Notes: generated by a model not told the origin, from the sequence alone. Counted from the stretch's first letter, positions 41,495-50,052 are shown. The stretch is 64,000 bases of DNA from Mesorhizobium_K sp040049215 (GCF_040049215.1 NZ_JBDZDN010000001.1:248001-312000); one strand, 5' to 3'. A program made the numbers and translations.

Positions 41495-42604
41495 ATGGCG
41501 GAAATTCGCGTCCAGAACCTCAGGAAAGAGTTCGGAGCGTTCGTCGCGGTCCAGGACTCGAACTTCGTCGTCAACGACGGCGAGTTCTTCGTCATGCTCG
41601 GGCCGTCGGGCTGCGGCAAGACGACGACGCTGAGGATGATCGCCGGGCTGGAACTGCCGACCGGCGGGCAAATCCTGCTTGGCGGCGACGACGTCACCAT
41701 GCTGCGCGCCCGCGAGCGCGACATCGCCTTCGTGTTCCAGCTCTTCGCGCTCTACCCGCATATGAACGTGCGCAAGAACATGGGTTTCCCGCTGCTCGCG
41801 CAAGGCATGCCGAAGGCCGAGATACGACAGCGCGTCGAGGAGACGGCGAAGCTGCTCAGGATCGACCACCTGCTGGACAAGCCCGTATCCGGGCTGGCCG
41901 GCGGCGACCGCCAGCGCGTGGCGCTCGGCCGCGCCATCGTCAGGCGCCCGAAATGTTTCCTGATGGACGAGCCGCTCGGCACGCTGGATGCGGAGTTCCG
42001 CGATCTGATGGTGCATGAGTTGCGCGAGTTGCACAACCGCATCCACGCGACCACGGTCTATGTCACGCATGACCAGCTGGAAGCGATGTCCATGGCCGAC
42101 AAGATCGCGGTCATGAACCACGGCGTGATCGAGCAGTTCGGCTCGCCGAAGGAGATCTACGACCACCCGGCGACGATGTTCGTCGCCGATTTCATCGGCT
42201 CGCCGCCGATGAACTTCCTGAAATTCGGCGGTGGATTGCAGAAGGGCGCCAAGGAGATCGTTGTCCAAGGCGCCAGCGTTGCCGTTCCTGAAATCCGCGA
42301 GGATTTCGCGCCGGCCGATTTCGCGCTCGGGGTGAGGCCGGAGCATATCCGCTTCGACGATGCCTCGAAGCTTCGCGGCTCGATCTACGGCACCGAATAT
42401 CTTGGCACGACGCAGATCGTCGCCGTCGAGACGGCGGACGGAATGGTCAAGGCGCGCGTTCCGGCCGACATCCCGCTGCGCATGGGCGAACCGGTCGGGC
42501 TTACGTTCAACGCCCCGCGTCTGTCGCTGTTCGAGCGGGCGTCCGGCCGGGCAATCCGCACGGGGGTCAGAGAAGGCGCGCAAGGAGGACCGGCGCATGG
42601 CTGA
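41495..42604 (+). CDS. ABC transporter ATP-binding protein (UgpC-type, unusual signature)
   Basis: A 369-residue ATPase with Walker A GPSGCGKTT at residues 36-44 and Walker B CFLMDEPLGTLDAEFRDL. The H-loop region is TTVYVTHDQLEAMSMADK, and a C-terminal regulatory domain contains FVADFIGSPPMNFLKF. The ABC signature is LAGGDRQRVALGRAI rather than LSGGQ, and the Q-loop region is FVFQLFALYPHMNV. Its partner at 42597 has a regular signature, so the pair would form an asymmetric heterodimer like GlpS/GlpT. Confidence 0.9.
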   Translation: MAEIRVQNLRKEFGAFVAVQDSNFVVNDGEFFVMLGPSGCGKTTTLRMIAGLELPTGGQILLGGDDVTMLRARERDIAFVFQLFALYPHMNVRKNMGFPLLAQGMPKAEIRQRVEETAKLLRIDHLLDKPVSGLAGGDRQRVALGRAIVRRPKCFLMDEPLGTLDAEFRDLMVHELRELHNRIHATTVYVTHDQLEAMSMADKIAVMNHGVIEQFGSPKEIYDHPATMFVADFIGSPPMNFLKFGGGLQKGAKEIVVQGASVAVPEIREDFAPADFALGVRPEHIRFDDASKLRGSIYGTEYLGTTQIVAVETADGMVKARVPADIPLRMGEPVGLTFNAPRLSLFERASGRAIRTGVREGAQGGPAHG

Positions 42605-43613
42605 CGTTTCGCTGCGCGGCGTGTCCAAGGCCTTCGGCGACACCCAGGCCGTCGACGACCTGACGCTGAGCATCAAGGACGGCGAGTTCGTCGTGCTGCT
42701 GGGACCGACCGGGGCCGGCAAGACGACGACGTTGCGGCTCATCGCCGGGCTGGAGCGGCCGGACAGCGGCTCGATCGTGATCGGCGGGCGCGACGTGACA
42801 CAGCTTGCGCCTGCGGTGCGCGACGTCGCCTTCGTGTTCCAGCAATACTCGCTCTACCCGCACCTCACCGTGTACGAGAACCTCGCTTTCCCGCTGCGTT
42901 CGCCTGCCCGCAAATGGTCGGAGACCCAGATCAACAGCCGTGTCCTGGAAGTCGCCAAGCTGGTGCGCATCGATCACAAGCTTGAGAACAAGTCGACCCG
43001 GCTTTCGGGCGGCGAGATGCAGCGCGTCGCCATCGGCCGCGCGCTGGTGAGGAAGCCCGCGATCTACCTGATGGACGAGCCGCTGTCCTCGCTGGACGCC
43101 AAGCTGCGCGGCGACCTCAGGCTGGAACTGAAACGCATCCAGGCCGAGCTTTTCTCCACCATGCTCTACGTCACCCACGACCAGATCGAGGCGATGACGA
43201 TGGCCGACCGCATCGGCATCCTCGCCGATGGCCGGCTGGTGCAGCTCGGCACGCCCAGAGAGATCTACATGGAGCCGGCGAACCTGCATGTCGCGGCCCG
43301 CCTCGGGCAGCCGGCGATCAACCTTTTGCCCGCCGACCTGTTGCCGGAAGCGGCGGCACCGGCCGGAACGAAAACGATCGGTGCGCGCACGGAACATCTG
43401 ACGATCCGCAAGGCGGCAAACGGCCATGCCGACGGCACAGTTGACTGGGTCGAGCATCTGGGCGACCAGAACCACCTGCATCTGACGGTCGGGAATCGCA
43501 AACTGGTGACGTTGACCGACCCGGATACGCTGTTCGAGAAGGGCGACCGGGTTACGATCCGGCTGAAAGCGCCGCTCTATTTCGACGGCGCGGGCAACAG
43601 GATTACGGGATGA
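42597..43613 (+). CDS. ABC transporter ATP-binding protein (UgpC-type)
   Basis: A 338-residue ATPase with canonical Walker A GPTGAGKTT (residues 36-44), Q-loop FQQYSLYPHLTVYENLAFP, signature LSGGEMQRVAIGRAL, Walker B YLMDEPLSSLDAKLRGDL and a C-terminal OB-type domain. The ATG overlaps the first ATPase gene by 8 nt, with GGAGG upstream. It energises the two permeases together with the preceding ATPase. Confidence 0.92.
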   Translation: MADVSLRGVSKAFGDTQAVDDLTLSIKDGEFVVLLGPTGAGKTTTLRLIAGLERPDSGSIVIGGRDVTQLAPAVRDVAFVFQQYSLYPHLTVYENLAFPLRSPARKWSETQINSRVLEVAKLVRIDHKLENKSTRLSGGEMQRVAIGRALVRKPAIYLMDEPLSSLDAKLRGDLRLELKRIQAELFSTMLYVTHDQIEAMTMADRIGILADGRLVQLGTPREIYMEPANLHVAARLGQPAINLLPADLLPEAAAPAGTKTIGARTEHLTIRKAANGHADGTVDWVEHLGDQNHLHLTVGNRKLVTLTDPDTLFEKGDRVTIRLKAPLYFDGAGNRITG

Positions 43614-44233
43614 CGATGGAAGCCGCGGCCATGACGAAGTTCGATCTTACGGCCCTGATCACCGATGTCGCCGACATGATCGCGGCGCATGCCGACGAGC
43701 TGACAACGCTCGACCAGGCGATCGGAGACGGCGACCACGGGCTGAACATGAAGCGCGGCTTCGAGGCGGTACGCGCCGAAACGGCGGCGCTTGCAGAAAA
43801 ACCCCTGCCCGAGGCATTGAAGGCCATCGGCACCAAGCTGGTGATGACTGTCGGCGGCGCTTCCGGCCCGCTGTTCGGTACGCTGTTCATGAGCCTCGGC
43901 AAGGAGCTGCCCGCCGATCCAGGCCGCGCCGACCTGGCGGCGGCGCTGGCGAAGTCGATCGACGCGGTCGCCGCACGAGGAAAATCGCAGGCCGGCCAGA
44001 AGACGATGCTGGACGTGCTTTATCCGGTGCAGGCGGCAGTCTCGGCGGGCAAGAGCGCGCGCGAGGTTGCGGATGCCGCGGATCAGGCAGCCGAGGCGAC
44101 CAAACCCATGAAGGCCATACGCGGCCGGGCGTCATTCCTCGGCGACCGTTCGATCGGCCACATCGACCCCGGTGCGCGATCGACGGCGCTGATCGTGCGC
44201 GCGGTGGCGGAAACGCTGGAGTCCGGCGCATGA
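43610..44233 (+). CDS. dhaL: dihydroxyacetone kinase subunit DhaL
   Basis: A 207-residue all-helical ADP-binding subunit. The Mg-ADP aspartates are in DQAIGDGDHGLNM (Asp35, Asp40, Asp42), followed by GGASGPLFGTLF and the C-terminal GRASFLGDRSIGHIDPGARST. In PTS-type systems the tightly bound ADP is rephosphorylated by DhaM and phosphate is then passed to the substrate on DhaK. It overlaps the ABC ATPase gene and dhaM by 4 nt each. Confidence 0.95.
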   Translation: MTMEAAAMTKFDLTALITDVADMIAAHADELTTLDQAIGDGDHGLNMKRGFEAVRAETAALAEKPLPEALKAIGTKLVMTVGGASGPLFGTLFMSLGKELPADPGRADLAAALAKSIDAVAARGKSQAGQKTMLDVLYPVQAAVSAGKSAREVADAADQAAEATKPMKAIRGRASFLGDRSIGHIDPGARSTALIVRAVAETLESGA

Positions 44234-44619
44234 AGAATGTCGGCATCGTCATCGTCTCGCACTCGCCCAAGGTCGCCGAAGGCACGGCCGACATGGTGCG
44301 CCAGATGGTCGGCGAGGAGGTGCCGCTCGCCTGGTGCGGCGGCAATCCCGACGGCGGACTCGGTACGCAGGTCGGCGCGATCATGGAGGCCATCGACAGG
44401 GCCTGGTCGGAAGCCGGCGTCGCGATCCTCGTCGATCTCGGCGGCGCGGAAACCAACAGCGAGATGGCGGTCGAGATGATCGGCGAGCCGCGGTCGAGCC
44501 GCATCGTGATATGCAATGCGCCGATCGTCGAGGGCGCGGTGATGGCCGCAACGGAAGCGTCCGGCGGGGCATCGCTGAAGGAAGTCGTGGCGACCGCGCA
44601 CGAGCTTGCGCCAGCATGA
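44230..44619 (+). CDS. dhaM: PTS-dependent dihydroxyacetone kinase phosphotransferase subunit DhaM
   Basis: A 129-residue EIIA-mannose-fold domain with the phosphorylated histidine in IVIVSHSPKVAEG (His11) and LVDLGGAETNSEMA. It comprises only the EIIA-like domain. The HPr and Enzyme I functions that are fused to it in E. coli DhaM are encoded here by the next two separate genes. Confidence 0.93.
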   Translation: MKNVGIVIVSHSPKVAEGTADMVRQMVGEEVPLAWCGGNPDGGLGTQVGAIMEAIDRAWSEAGVAILVDLGGAETNSEMAVEMIGEPRSSRIVICNAPIVEGAVMAATEASGGASLKEVVATAHELAPA

Positions 44620-44636
44620 ACGGACAGGAAGAAACG

Positions 44637-44948
44637 ATGTCGGCTAAAGCGGCGGCACAGGTCGAGATCACCCATGCGGTCGGGCTCCACGCCCGGCCTT
44701 CGGTGAAGTTCACCAAGCTGGCCAAGACGTTTGCGGCCGATGTCGAGATGGCGCTCGCCGCCGACGGGCCATGGTTCGATGCAAAGAGCATCGTCAAGGT
44801 GATGGCCGCCAAAGCGCCAAAGGGTACCGTGCTTCATCTCAGGGCCAAGGGCGAAGGCGCCGAGAGCGCCGTCAGGGCCCTGGTCGAGCTGGTCGAGCGG
44901 GATTTCGACGAGGCGGCCGAGGGCGAAGCCCATGTCCGGACCGCTTAG
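44637..44948 (+). CDS. HPr family phosphocarrier protein
   Basis: A 103-residue HPr with the phosphorylation site THAVGLHARPSVKFTKLA (His18). The ATG at 44637 has AGGAAG 6 nt upstream; an ATG at 44616 overlaps the dhaM stop and is an alternative giving seven more residues. The serine region used for HprK control in Firmicutes is not conserved (AKSIVKVMAAKA). Predicted to carry phosphate from the following Enzyme I to DhaM. Confidence 0.92.
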   Translation: MSAKAAAQVEITHAVGLHARPSVKFTKLAKTFAADVEMALAADGPWFDAKSIVKVMAAKAPKGTVLHLRAKGEGAESAVRALVELVERDFDEAAEGEAHVRTA

Positions 44949-46518
44949 GCTGACGGGATCCCCCGCTTCGGGAGGCTATGCGGAAGGCCCGATCTTCCGC
45001 CTGGACCGCGATACCGCCAGCTATGTCCTGAAAGGTTCGGCGACAGCGGAGGCGCAGGCGCTGAAGGCCGCGATCCAAGCGGCCTCGGATCAGCTCGCAG
45101 CACTTGCCTCAGCCTCGACCGGCGATGCGGCCGACATGCTCGAATTCCAGCTTGCCATGCTTGCCGACGATTCGCTTTCCGGCCCGGCTTTCGATGCGAT
45201 CAACGCAGGCACGCCGGCGGACAAGGCCTGGTCGGATGCTCTCGCCGAGCAGATCGCCGGCTACGAGGCGGCGGACGACGAGTATTTCCGGGCGCGAGCC
45301 GCCGATCTGAAGGACATCCGCCAACAGGTGCTCGACGCGCTGACCTCGGCCGGCGATCGGACTGCCCCGCCGGGCGCCATCCTGTTCGGCGAGGACATCG
45401 CGCCGACGCGGTTCCTGGCGACGGACTGGTCGGCCGGCGGCGGCATCGCGCTCTCGAACGGCAGCTCGGCTAGCCATGTGGCGATGCTGGCGCGCTCGCG
45501 CGGCGTGCCGATGGTGGTCGGGCTTGGCAGCGCCGGGATGGACATCGCCGGTCTTGCCCTGCTCGACGCGGAGCATGGCGGCATCGTCCTTCGTCCGACT
45601 GAAGGCGACATAGACGGTTTCCGTAAATCGTCGAAGGCCTATGGCGAGCGCCGCCGGCGCGCCGAGGATGGCGTGATGAAGCCGGCGGCAACGGAGAACG
45701 GCGTGCCGGTACGCGTGCTGGTCAACGTCGCCGACCCGGCCGACGTCGACCGCATCGACATCGCAAGCTGCGACGGCGTCGGACTGATGCGCACGGAATT
45801 CCTGTTCGGCAAGCAACTGCCCGACGAGGAGACGCAGTACCGCGCATACCGCAAGGTGCTCGAATGGGCGGATGGCAAGCCGGTGACGATCAGGACCATC
45901 GACGCCGGCGGCGACAAGCCGGTGCCGGGCTTCACCGTCGAGGAAGGCAACCCGTTCCTCGGCTTGAGGGGAATCCGCCTGTCGCTGGCGCGGCCGGAGG
46001 TTTTCCGCGTCCAGATCCGAGCGCTGCTGAGGGCGGCGGTCGACGGCAATCTGAAGGTGATGTTCCCGATGATATCGGTGCCGGAGGAATATACGCGCGC
46101 GGCAGCGCTGTTTGCCGAGGAAGCGAAAAACCTCGGCGAGGCAGGCCAGCCGCACGCGATGCCGCCTCTCGGCATCATGGTCGAAGTGCCGTCGGTAGCG
46201 ATCGCGCCAGAACTCTTCTCCAACGTCGCCTTCTTCTCGATCGGTTCAAACGACCTGACGCAGTATGTTATGGCGGCCGCGCGCGACAACACGGCGGTGG
46301 CTGCGCTGAACTCGGTCACCAACACGGCGGTGCTGCGGCTCATCGCGGCCGTCACGGCATTCGGCCTTCTGCACGACATCCCGGTCAGCCTGTGCGGGGA
46401 CGCGGGCGGCGACCCGACGGCCATCCCGCATCTGCTCAAGGCTGGCCTGCGCGACCTCTCCGTCGTGCCGGCGCAACTGGCACTCGCCAAGGCGGCCATC
46501 GCCGGCGTGTCAATCTAA
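44932..46518 (+). CDS. phosphoenolpyruvate-protein phosphotransferase (Enzyme I)
   Basis: A 528-residue Enzyme I. The phosphohistidine motif is NGSSASHVAMLARSRGVPMVVG (His182). PEP-binding segments follow in the C-terminal barrel: VGLMRTEFLFGKQLPDEETQYRAYRKVL, IRTIDAGGDKP, SIGSNDLTQYVMAAARDN and LCGDAGGDP with the proton-donor cysteine. No GAF domain is present, so it is not PtsP of the nitrogen PTS. It overlaps the HPr gene by 17 nt. It starts the phosphate relay for the dihydroxyacetone kinase. Confidence 0.94.
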   Translation: MSGPLRLTGSPASGGYAEGPIFRLDRDTASYVLKGSATAEAQALKAAIQAASDQLAALASASTGDAADMLEFQLAMLADDSLSGPAFDAINAGTPADKAWSDALAEQIAGYEAADDEYFRARAADLKDIRQQVLDALTSAGDRTAPPGAILFGEDIAPTRFLATDWSAGGGIALSNGSSASHVAMLARSRGVPMVVGLGSAGMDIAGLALLDAEHGGIVLRPTEGDIDGFRKSSKAYGERRRRAEDGVMKPAATENGVPVRVLVNVADPADVDRIDIASCDGVGLMRTEFLFGKQLPDEETQYRAYRKVLEWADGKPVTIRTIDAGGDKPVPGFTVEEGNPFLGLRGIRLSLARPEVFRVQIRALLRAAVDGNLKVMFPMISVPEEYTRAAALFAEEAKNLGEAGQPHAMPPLGIMVEVPSVAIAPELFSNVAFFSIGSNDLTQYVMAAARDNTAVAALNSVTNTAVLRLIAAVTAFGLLHDIPVSLCGDAGGDPTAIPHLLKAGLRDLSVVPAQLALAKAAIAGVSI

Positions 46519-46522
46519 GCCA

Positions 46523-46951
46523 ATGGCAAAAAAGCCCCCGCCCCCACCCGTCGACGCCGAGGACGTGATCCGCGCCTACAAAAATGTGCTGTCGACCGTC
46601 ATCGAGCAGCGGCCTTCGGGCACGCGCCAGCGCCTCGCCGACGCGCTTGGCAAGCACCGCAGCTTCGTGACGCAGATCACCAGCCCGACCTATTCAACGC
46701 CGATACCGTCAAAGCACCTGCCGGCGATCTTCTCGGTCTGCCATTTCAGCAAGCAGGAGCGCGACGCATTCCTTGCGGCGTATCGTGTGGCGCATCCGGG
46801 AAAGGCATCGGAGGACGGCGAGATGCGACGCACGCGGCATATCTCGCTGACGGTGCCCGATCTCGGCGACACCAAGCAGAACGCCGCGCTCGACCGCGCC
46901 ATAAACGAATTCATCCACAAGATCACCAGCATCGCCGGCAGGGGCGGCTGA
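46523..46951 (+). CDS. small HTH-like protein in the dha operon
   Basis: A 142-residue basic protein that I do not recognise by family name. Residues about 35-95 (RQRLADALGKHRSFVTQITSP, PSKHLPAIFSVCHFSKQERDAFLAAYRVAHP) read like an XRE-type helix-turn-helix with a variant second half. A proline run opens the protein. It lies 4 nt after the Enzyme I gene and 58 nt before dhaK, so it may regulate the operon or adapt the kinase. Confidence 0.6.
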   Translation: MAKKPPPPPVDAEDVIRAYKNVLSTVIEQRPSGTRQRLADALGKHRSFVTQITSPTYSTPIPSKHLPAIFSVCHFSKQERDAFLAAYRVAHPGKASEDGEMRRTRHISLTVPDLGDTKQNAALDRAINEFIHKITSIAGRGG

Positions 46952-47009
46952 TCACGGATATCCGGACCAAGGGCCGAGGAGCCGGCGGAACGGAGCAATG
47001 GGAGGAACC

Positions 47010-47996
47010 ATGAAGAAGTTCATCAACGCCGTCGACACCGTGCTGACCGAAAGCCTGGACGGCTTCGCGGCGGCGCATTCCGACATCGTGACGCTCGGCG
47101 GCGGCCGTAAATTCATCCGCCGCAAGGTGCTGAAGCCCAACAAGGTTGCGCTGATCTCGGGCGGCGGTTCCGGCCACGAGCCGCTGCATGGCGGGCTGGT
47201 CGGCCACGGCATGCTCGACGCCGCCTGCCCCGGCCAGGTGTTCACCTCGCCGACGCCAGACCAGATGATGGAAGCTGCGGCAGACGTGAACACCGGCGCG
47301 GGGTGCCTGTTCATCGTCAAGAACTACGAAGGCGACGTGATGAATTTCGAGATGGCCGCCGAGATGTCGGAAGGCGTCATGCAGGTCGTCACCAATGACG
47401 ACGTGGCGGTGGAGGATTCGCTCTATACGACCGGCCGCCGCGGCGTCGCCGGCACGCTGGTGGTCGAGAAGATTCTGGGGGCGGCGGCCGAGGAAGGGCT
47501 GGCGCTGAAGGAACTCAAACAGCTCGGGGACAAGGTCAACCGCGCGACCCGTTCGATGGGCGTGGCGCTGACCTCATGCACCGTTCCCGCCGCCGGCAAG
47601 CCGAATTTCGAGATCGGCGACGATGAAATGGAGTTCGGCGTCGGAATCCATGGCGAGCCCGGCCGGCGCCGCGCCAAGCTCTTGCCCGCCGACGCCATCG
47701 CGGAAGAAATCTGCGCGGCGATCGTCGGCGACCTCGGCGCGGCAGCGAAGGGCGACGCGCTGCTCTTCGTCAACGGCTTTGGCGGCACGCCGTCAATGGA
47801 ACTCTACCTGATGTACAACAGCGCGCGGAAGATGCTGGAGAAGCACGGCGTGAGGATCGCACGCTCGCTGGTCGGCTCCTACGTGACCTCGCTCGACATG
47901 GCCGGCTGCTCGATCACGCTGACCATGCTCGACGACAGGACGGCGAAGCTGTGGGATGCGCCGGTCTACACGGCGGCGCTGCGCTGGGGAATGTAG
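47010..47996 (+). CDS. dhaK: dihydroxyacetone kinase subunit DhaK
   Basis: A 328-residue substrate-binding subunit. GGGSGHEPLHGGLVGHGMLD holds the dihydroxyacetone-contact histidine (His56). The nucleophilic histidine that binds the carbonyl covalently is in GVGIHGEPGRR (His214). GGGAGG precedes the ATG at 47010. It completes a three-component kinase with DhaL and DhaM. Erythrulose-type ketoses are also bound by some members, so the natural substrate could be a C3 or C4 ketose. Confidence 0.93.
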   Translation: MKKFINAVDTVLTESLDGFAAAHSDIVTLGGGRKFIRRKVLKPNKVALISGGGSGHEPLHGGLVGHGMLDAACPGQVFTSPTPDQMMEAAADVNTGAGCLFIVKNYEGDVMNFEMAAEMSEGVMQVVTNDDVAVEDSLYTTGRRGVAGTLVVEKILGAAAEEGLALKELKQLGDKVNRATRSMGVALTSCTVPAAGKPNFEIGDDEMEFGVGIHGEPGRRRAKLLPADAIAEEICAAIVGDLGAAAKGDALLFVNGFGGTPSMELYLMYNSARKMLEKHGVRIARSLVGSYVTSLDMAGCSITLTMLDDRTAKLWDAPVYTAALRWGM

Positions 47997-48176
47997 CGAC
48001 AGCGAGGCGGTCGGGGGGACAACCGCCTCGCACTGCCGCCGGCGGCACAAAGGTTCAGAACGAGACGCCGACCCTCCGGCGGCAGGCCGGCGTGTCGAAG
48101 GCGCCCGGGCGCCGTCCATATGTCCTGGACCCAAACACATGCTTGACTCGCCAAGCTTATCACCCCACGATCGAAA

Positions 48177-48189
48177 TCGGTCAGACCAA
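48177..48189. promoter_or_regulatory. FadR/GntR-type operator upstream of the GntR gene
   Basis: TCGGTCAGACCAA is a near-perfect palindrome (11 of 13 positions symmetric about the central A). It matches the general FadR-subfamily pattern TNGTNNNACNA and lies 45 nt upstream of the GntR start codon. A second half-site, TGACC, follows at 48191-48195. Autoregulation and control of the TRAP operon are inferred. Confidence 0.5.
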
Positions 48190-48234
48190 ATGACCAGTTG
48201 CGATCGTTGATCTTGCCTGGGAGGGGTAGGAGCA

Positions 48235-48942
48235 ATGCCGATACAGGCCATTGAACCGCCGAGGCTCTATCGCCAGGTCGCCGATCAGCTGAGGCGGCTG
48301 ATCGACAGCGGCGAATACGCCACGGGCGCCCGCCTGCCGACGGAACGCGAGCTTGCCCAGCAGTTCGGCCTTTCACGCCCCACGGTGCGCGAGGCGTTGA
48401 TTGCGCTGGAAGTGGAGGGGCGGGTCCGCATCCGCGTCGGGTCGGGCATCTATGTCCGCGCATTGGCCGAACAATCGCCGTCTCCGACCCGCGACAATGA
48501 CGAGGGACCGTTCGAGCTGTTGCGGGCGCGCGAGTTCGTCGAAGGCGCGGTGGCGGCCGAAGCGGCGCTGCACGCAAGCGACGAAGACATCCGCAAGCTC
48601 GAAGAGCTGCTCGACCGCATGAGGACAAGAACGCACCCTTCGGCCGAGACGATAGGGCTCGACCGCGACTTTCACACCGGCGTGGCAGGCATCCTGCGCA
48701 ACGCGGTCGTGGTACGGTTCATCGGCGAGATGTTCGACCTGCGATTGAACCCCTATTTCGAACGGCTATCGAGCTACTTCGAAAATGGTCAATCGTGGCG
48801 TGCGGCGACTGAGGAACACAAGGCTGTGCTCGCGGCGATCGCCGCCCATGATCCCGATGCCGCCAAGGCGGCGATGCAAAATCATTTGCGGTTGTCGCAA
48901 ATCAGATTCTCGCGCAATTTCGGCGAGAGGTTCGAGCCATGA
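48235..48942 (+). CDS. GntR family transcriptional regulator, FadR subfamily
   Basis: A 235-residue regulator. Its winged helix (LYRQVADQLRRLIDSGEYATG, LPTERELAQQFGLSRPTVREALIALEVEGRV) spans residues 9-75. An FCD effector domain follows, with LDRDFHTGVAGILRN and EEHKAVLAAIAAHDPDAAKAAMQNHL carrying the ligand-type Asp and His residues. It precedes the TRAP and sugar-acid genes and is probably their repressor, similar to UxuR/ExuR-type controllers. Confidence 0.92.
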   Translation: MPIQAIEPPRLYRQVADQLRRLIDSGEYATGARLPTERELAQQFGLSRPTVREALIALEVEGRVRIRVGSGIYVRALAEQSPSPTRDNDEGPFELLRAREFVEGAVAAEAALHASDEDIRKLEELLDRMRTRTHPSAETIGLDRDFHTGVAGILRNAVVVRFIGEMFDLRLNPYFERLSSYFENGQSWRAATEEHKAVLAAIAAHDPDAAKAAMQNHLRLSQIRFSRNFGERFEP

Positions 48943-49000
48943 GCTCGGCAATGAAGGCCGGGAGGAGTTCGGCCGGACGTCAACCCTGAGGAGGAAGTCA

Positions 49001-49975
49001 ATGATCAGGAAGTATTCGGTTCTCGCCTCGGCGCTCGGCGCCCTGGTGCTCGCCTGCGCCCCGGCGTCGGCGCAGACGGCGCTCAAATGGGCGCATGTCT
49101 ACGAGACCTCGGAACCCTTCCACACGGAATCCGTGTGGGCGGCCGAGGAGATCAAGAAGCGGACCGACGGGCGCTACACCATCGACGTCTTCCCGGCCTC
49201 GCAGCTCGGCAAGGAAAGCGACATCAACCAGGGCCTCACGCTCGGCACGGTCGACATCATCATCTCGGGCTCGAGCTTCGCGGCGCGGTCCTATGCGCCG
49301 ATCGGCGTCACCTATTTCCCCTTCATCTTCCGCGACGGCGACCACCTGCTCAAATATGCCAAGAGCGACACCTACAAGAAGCTGACGGCAGGCTATGAAG
49401 AGGCGACCGGCCACCACATCACCGCGACGACCTACTACGGCACGCGGCATACGACCTCTAACCGGCCGATCGCAAAATGCGCCGACATGGCCGGCCTGAA
49501 GATCCGCGTGCCGGACGTGCCGGCCTACCTCGCCATGCCGCGCGCCTGCGGAGCGAACACCACGCCGATCGCCTTCGCCGAAGTGTACCTGGCGCTGCAG
49601 AACGGCACGGTGGAGGCACAGGAGAACCCGCTCACCACCATCGAGGCGAAGAAGTTCTACGAGGTTCAGAAGCACATCGTGCTCACCGGCCACATCGTCG
49701 ACCATCTGAACACGATCATCTCGAAGACGCGCTGGGCCTCGCTCTCCGACGAGGACAAGCAGATCTTCACCGAAGTCCTGCAGGAAGCTGCCGCCCGGGC
49801 CACCGAGAAGATCGTCGCGCGCGAGAAACAACTCGTGCAGGAGTTCAAGGACAAGGGGCTGTCGGTGACCGAGGTCGACCGCGCCGACTTCGAGAATACG
49901 GTGATGGAGAAAGTCACCTTCGAGGAGTTCGGATACGACAAGGCCGACTGGGAAGCCATCCGCGCGATCCAGTAG
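49001..49975 (+). CDS. TRAP transporter substrate-binding protein DctP
   Basis: A 324-residue periplasmic protein with signal peptide MIRKYSVLASALGALVLACA, cleaved near ASA-QT (about residue 25). TRAP landmarks are LKWAHVYETSEPFHTESVWAAEEIKKRT, VFPASQLGKESDINQGLTLGTVDI, and GLKIRVPDVPAYLAMPRACGANTTPIAF with the carboxylate-binding arginine. GAGGAGGAA precedes the ATG. Binding of a sugar acid is consistent with the downstream fuconate and idonate enzymes. Confidence 0.93.
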   Translation: MIRKYSVLASALGALVLACAPASAQTALKWAHVYETSEPFHTESVWAAEEIKKRTDGRYTIDVFPASQLGKESDINQGLTLGTVDIIISGSSFAARSYAPIGVTYFPFIFRDGDHLLKYAKSDTYKKLTAGYEEATGHHITATTYYGTRHTTSNRPIAKCADMAGLKIRVPDVPAYLAMPRACGANTTPIAFAEVYLALQNGTVEAQENPLTTIEAKKFYEVQKHIVLTGHIVDHLNTIISKTRWASLSDEDKQIFTEVLQEAAARATEKIVAREKQLVQEFKDKGLSVTEVDRADFENTVMEKVTFEEFGYDKADWEAIRAIQ

Positions 49976-49984
49976 CCGCCTGAC

Positions 49985-50011
49985 GCGTCCGGCGCCGTCG
50001 GCGCCGGACGC
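49985..50011 (+). other. intercistronic hairpin after dctP
   Basis: A perfect 12-bp stem (GCGTCCGGCGCC / GGCGCCGGACGC) with a 3-nt loop begins 10 nt after the dctP stop. It is followed by CCTTTC rather than a strong T-run. Likely stabilises the binding-protein message or attenuates read-through into dctQ. Confidence 0.75.
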
Positions 50012-50052
50012 CCTTTCACCCGATCCGACCGTCCGTCCCGGAGGCCGCGCCG

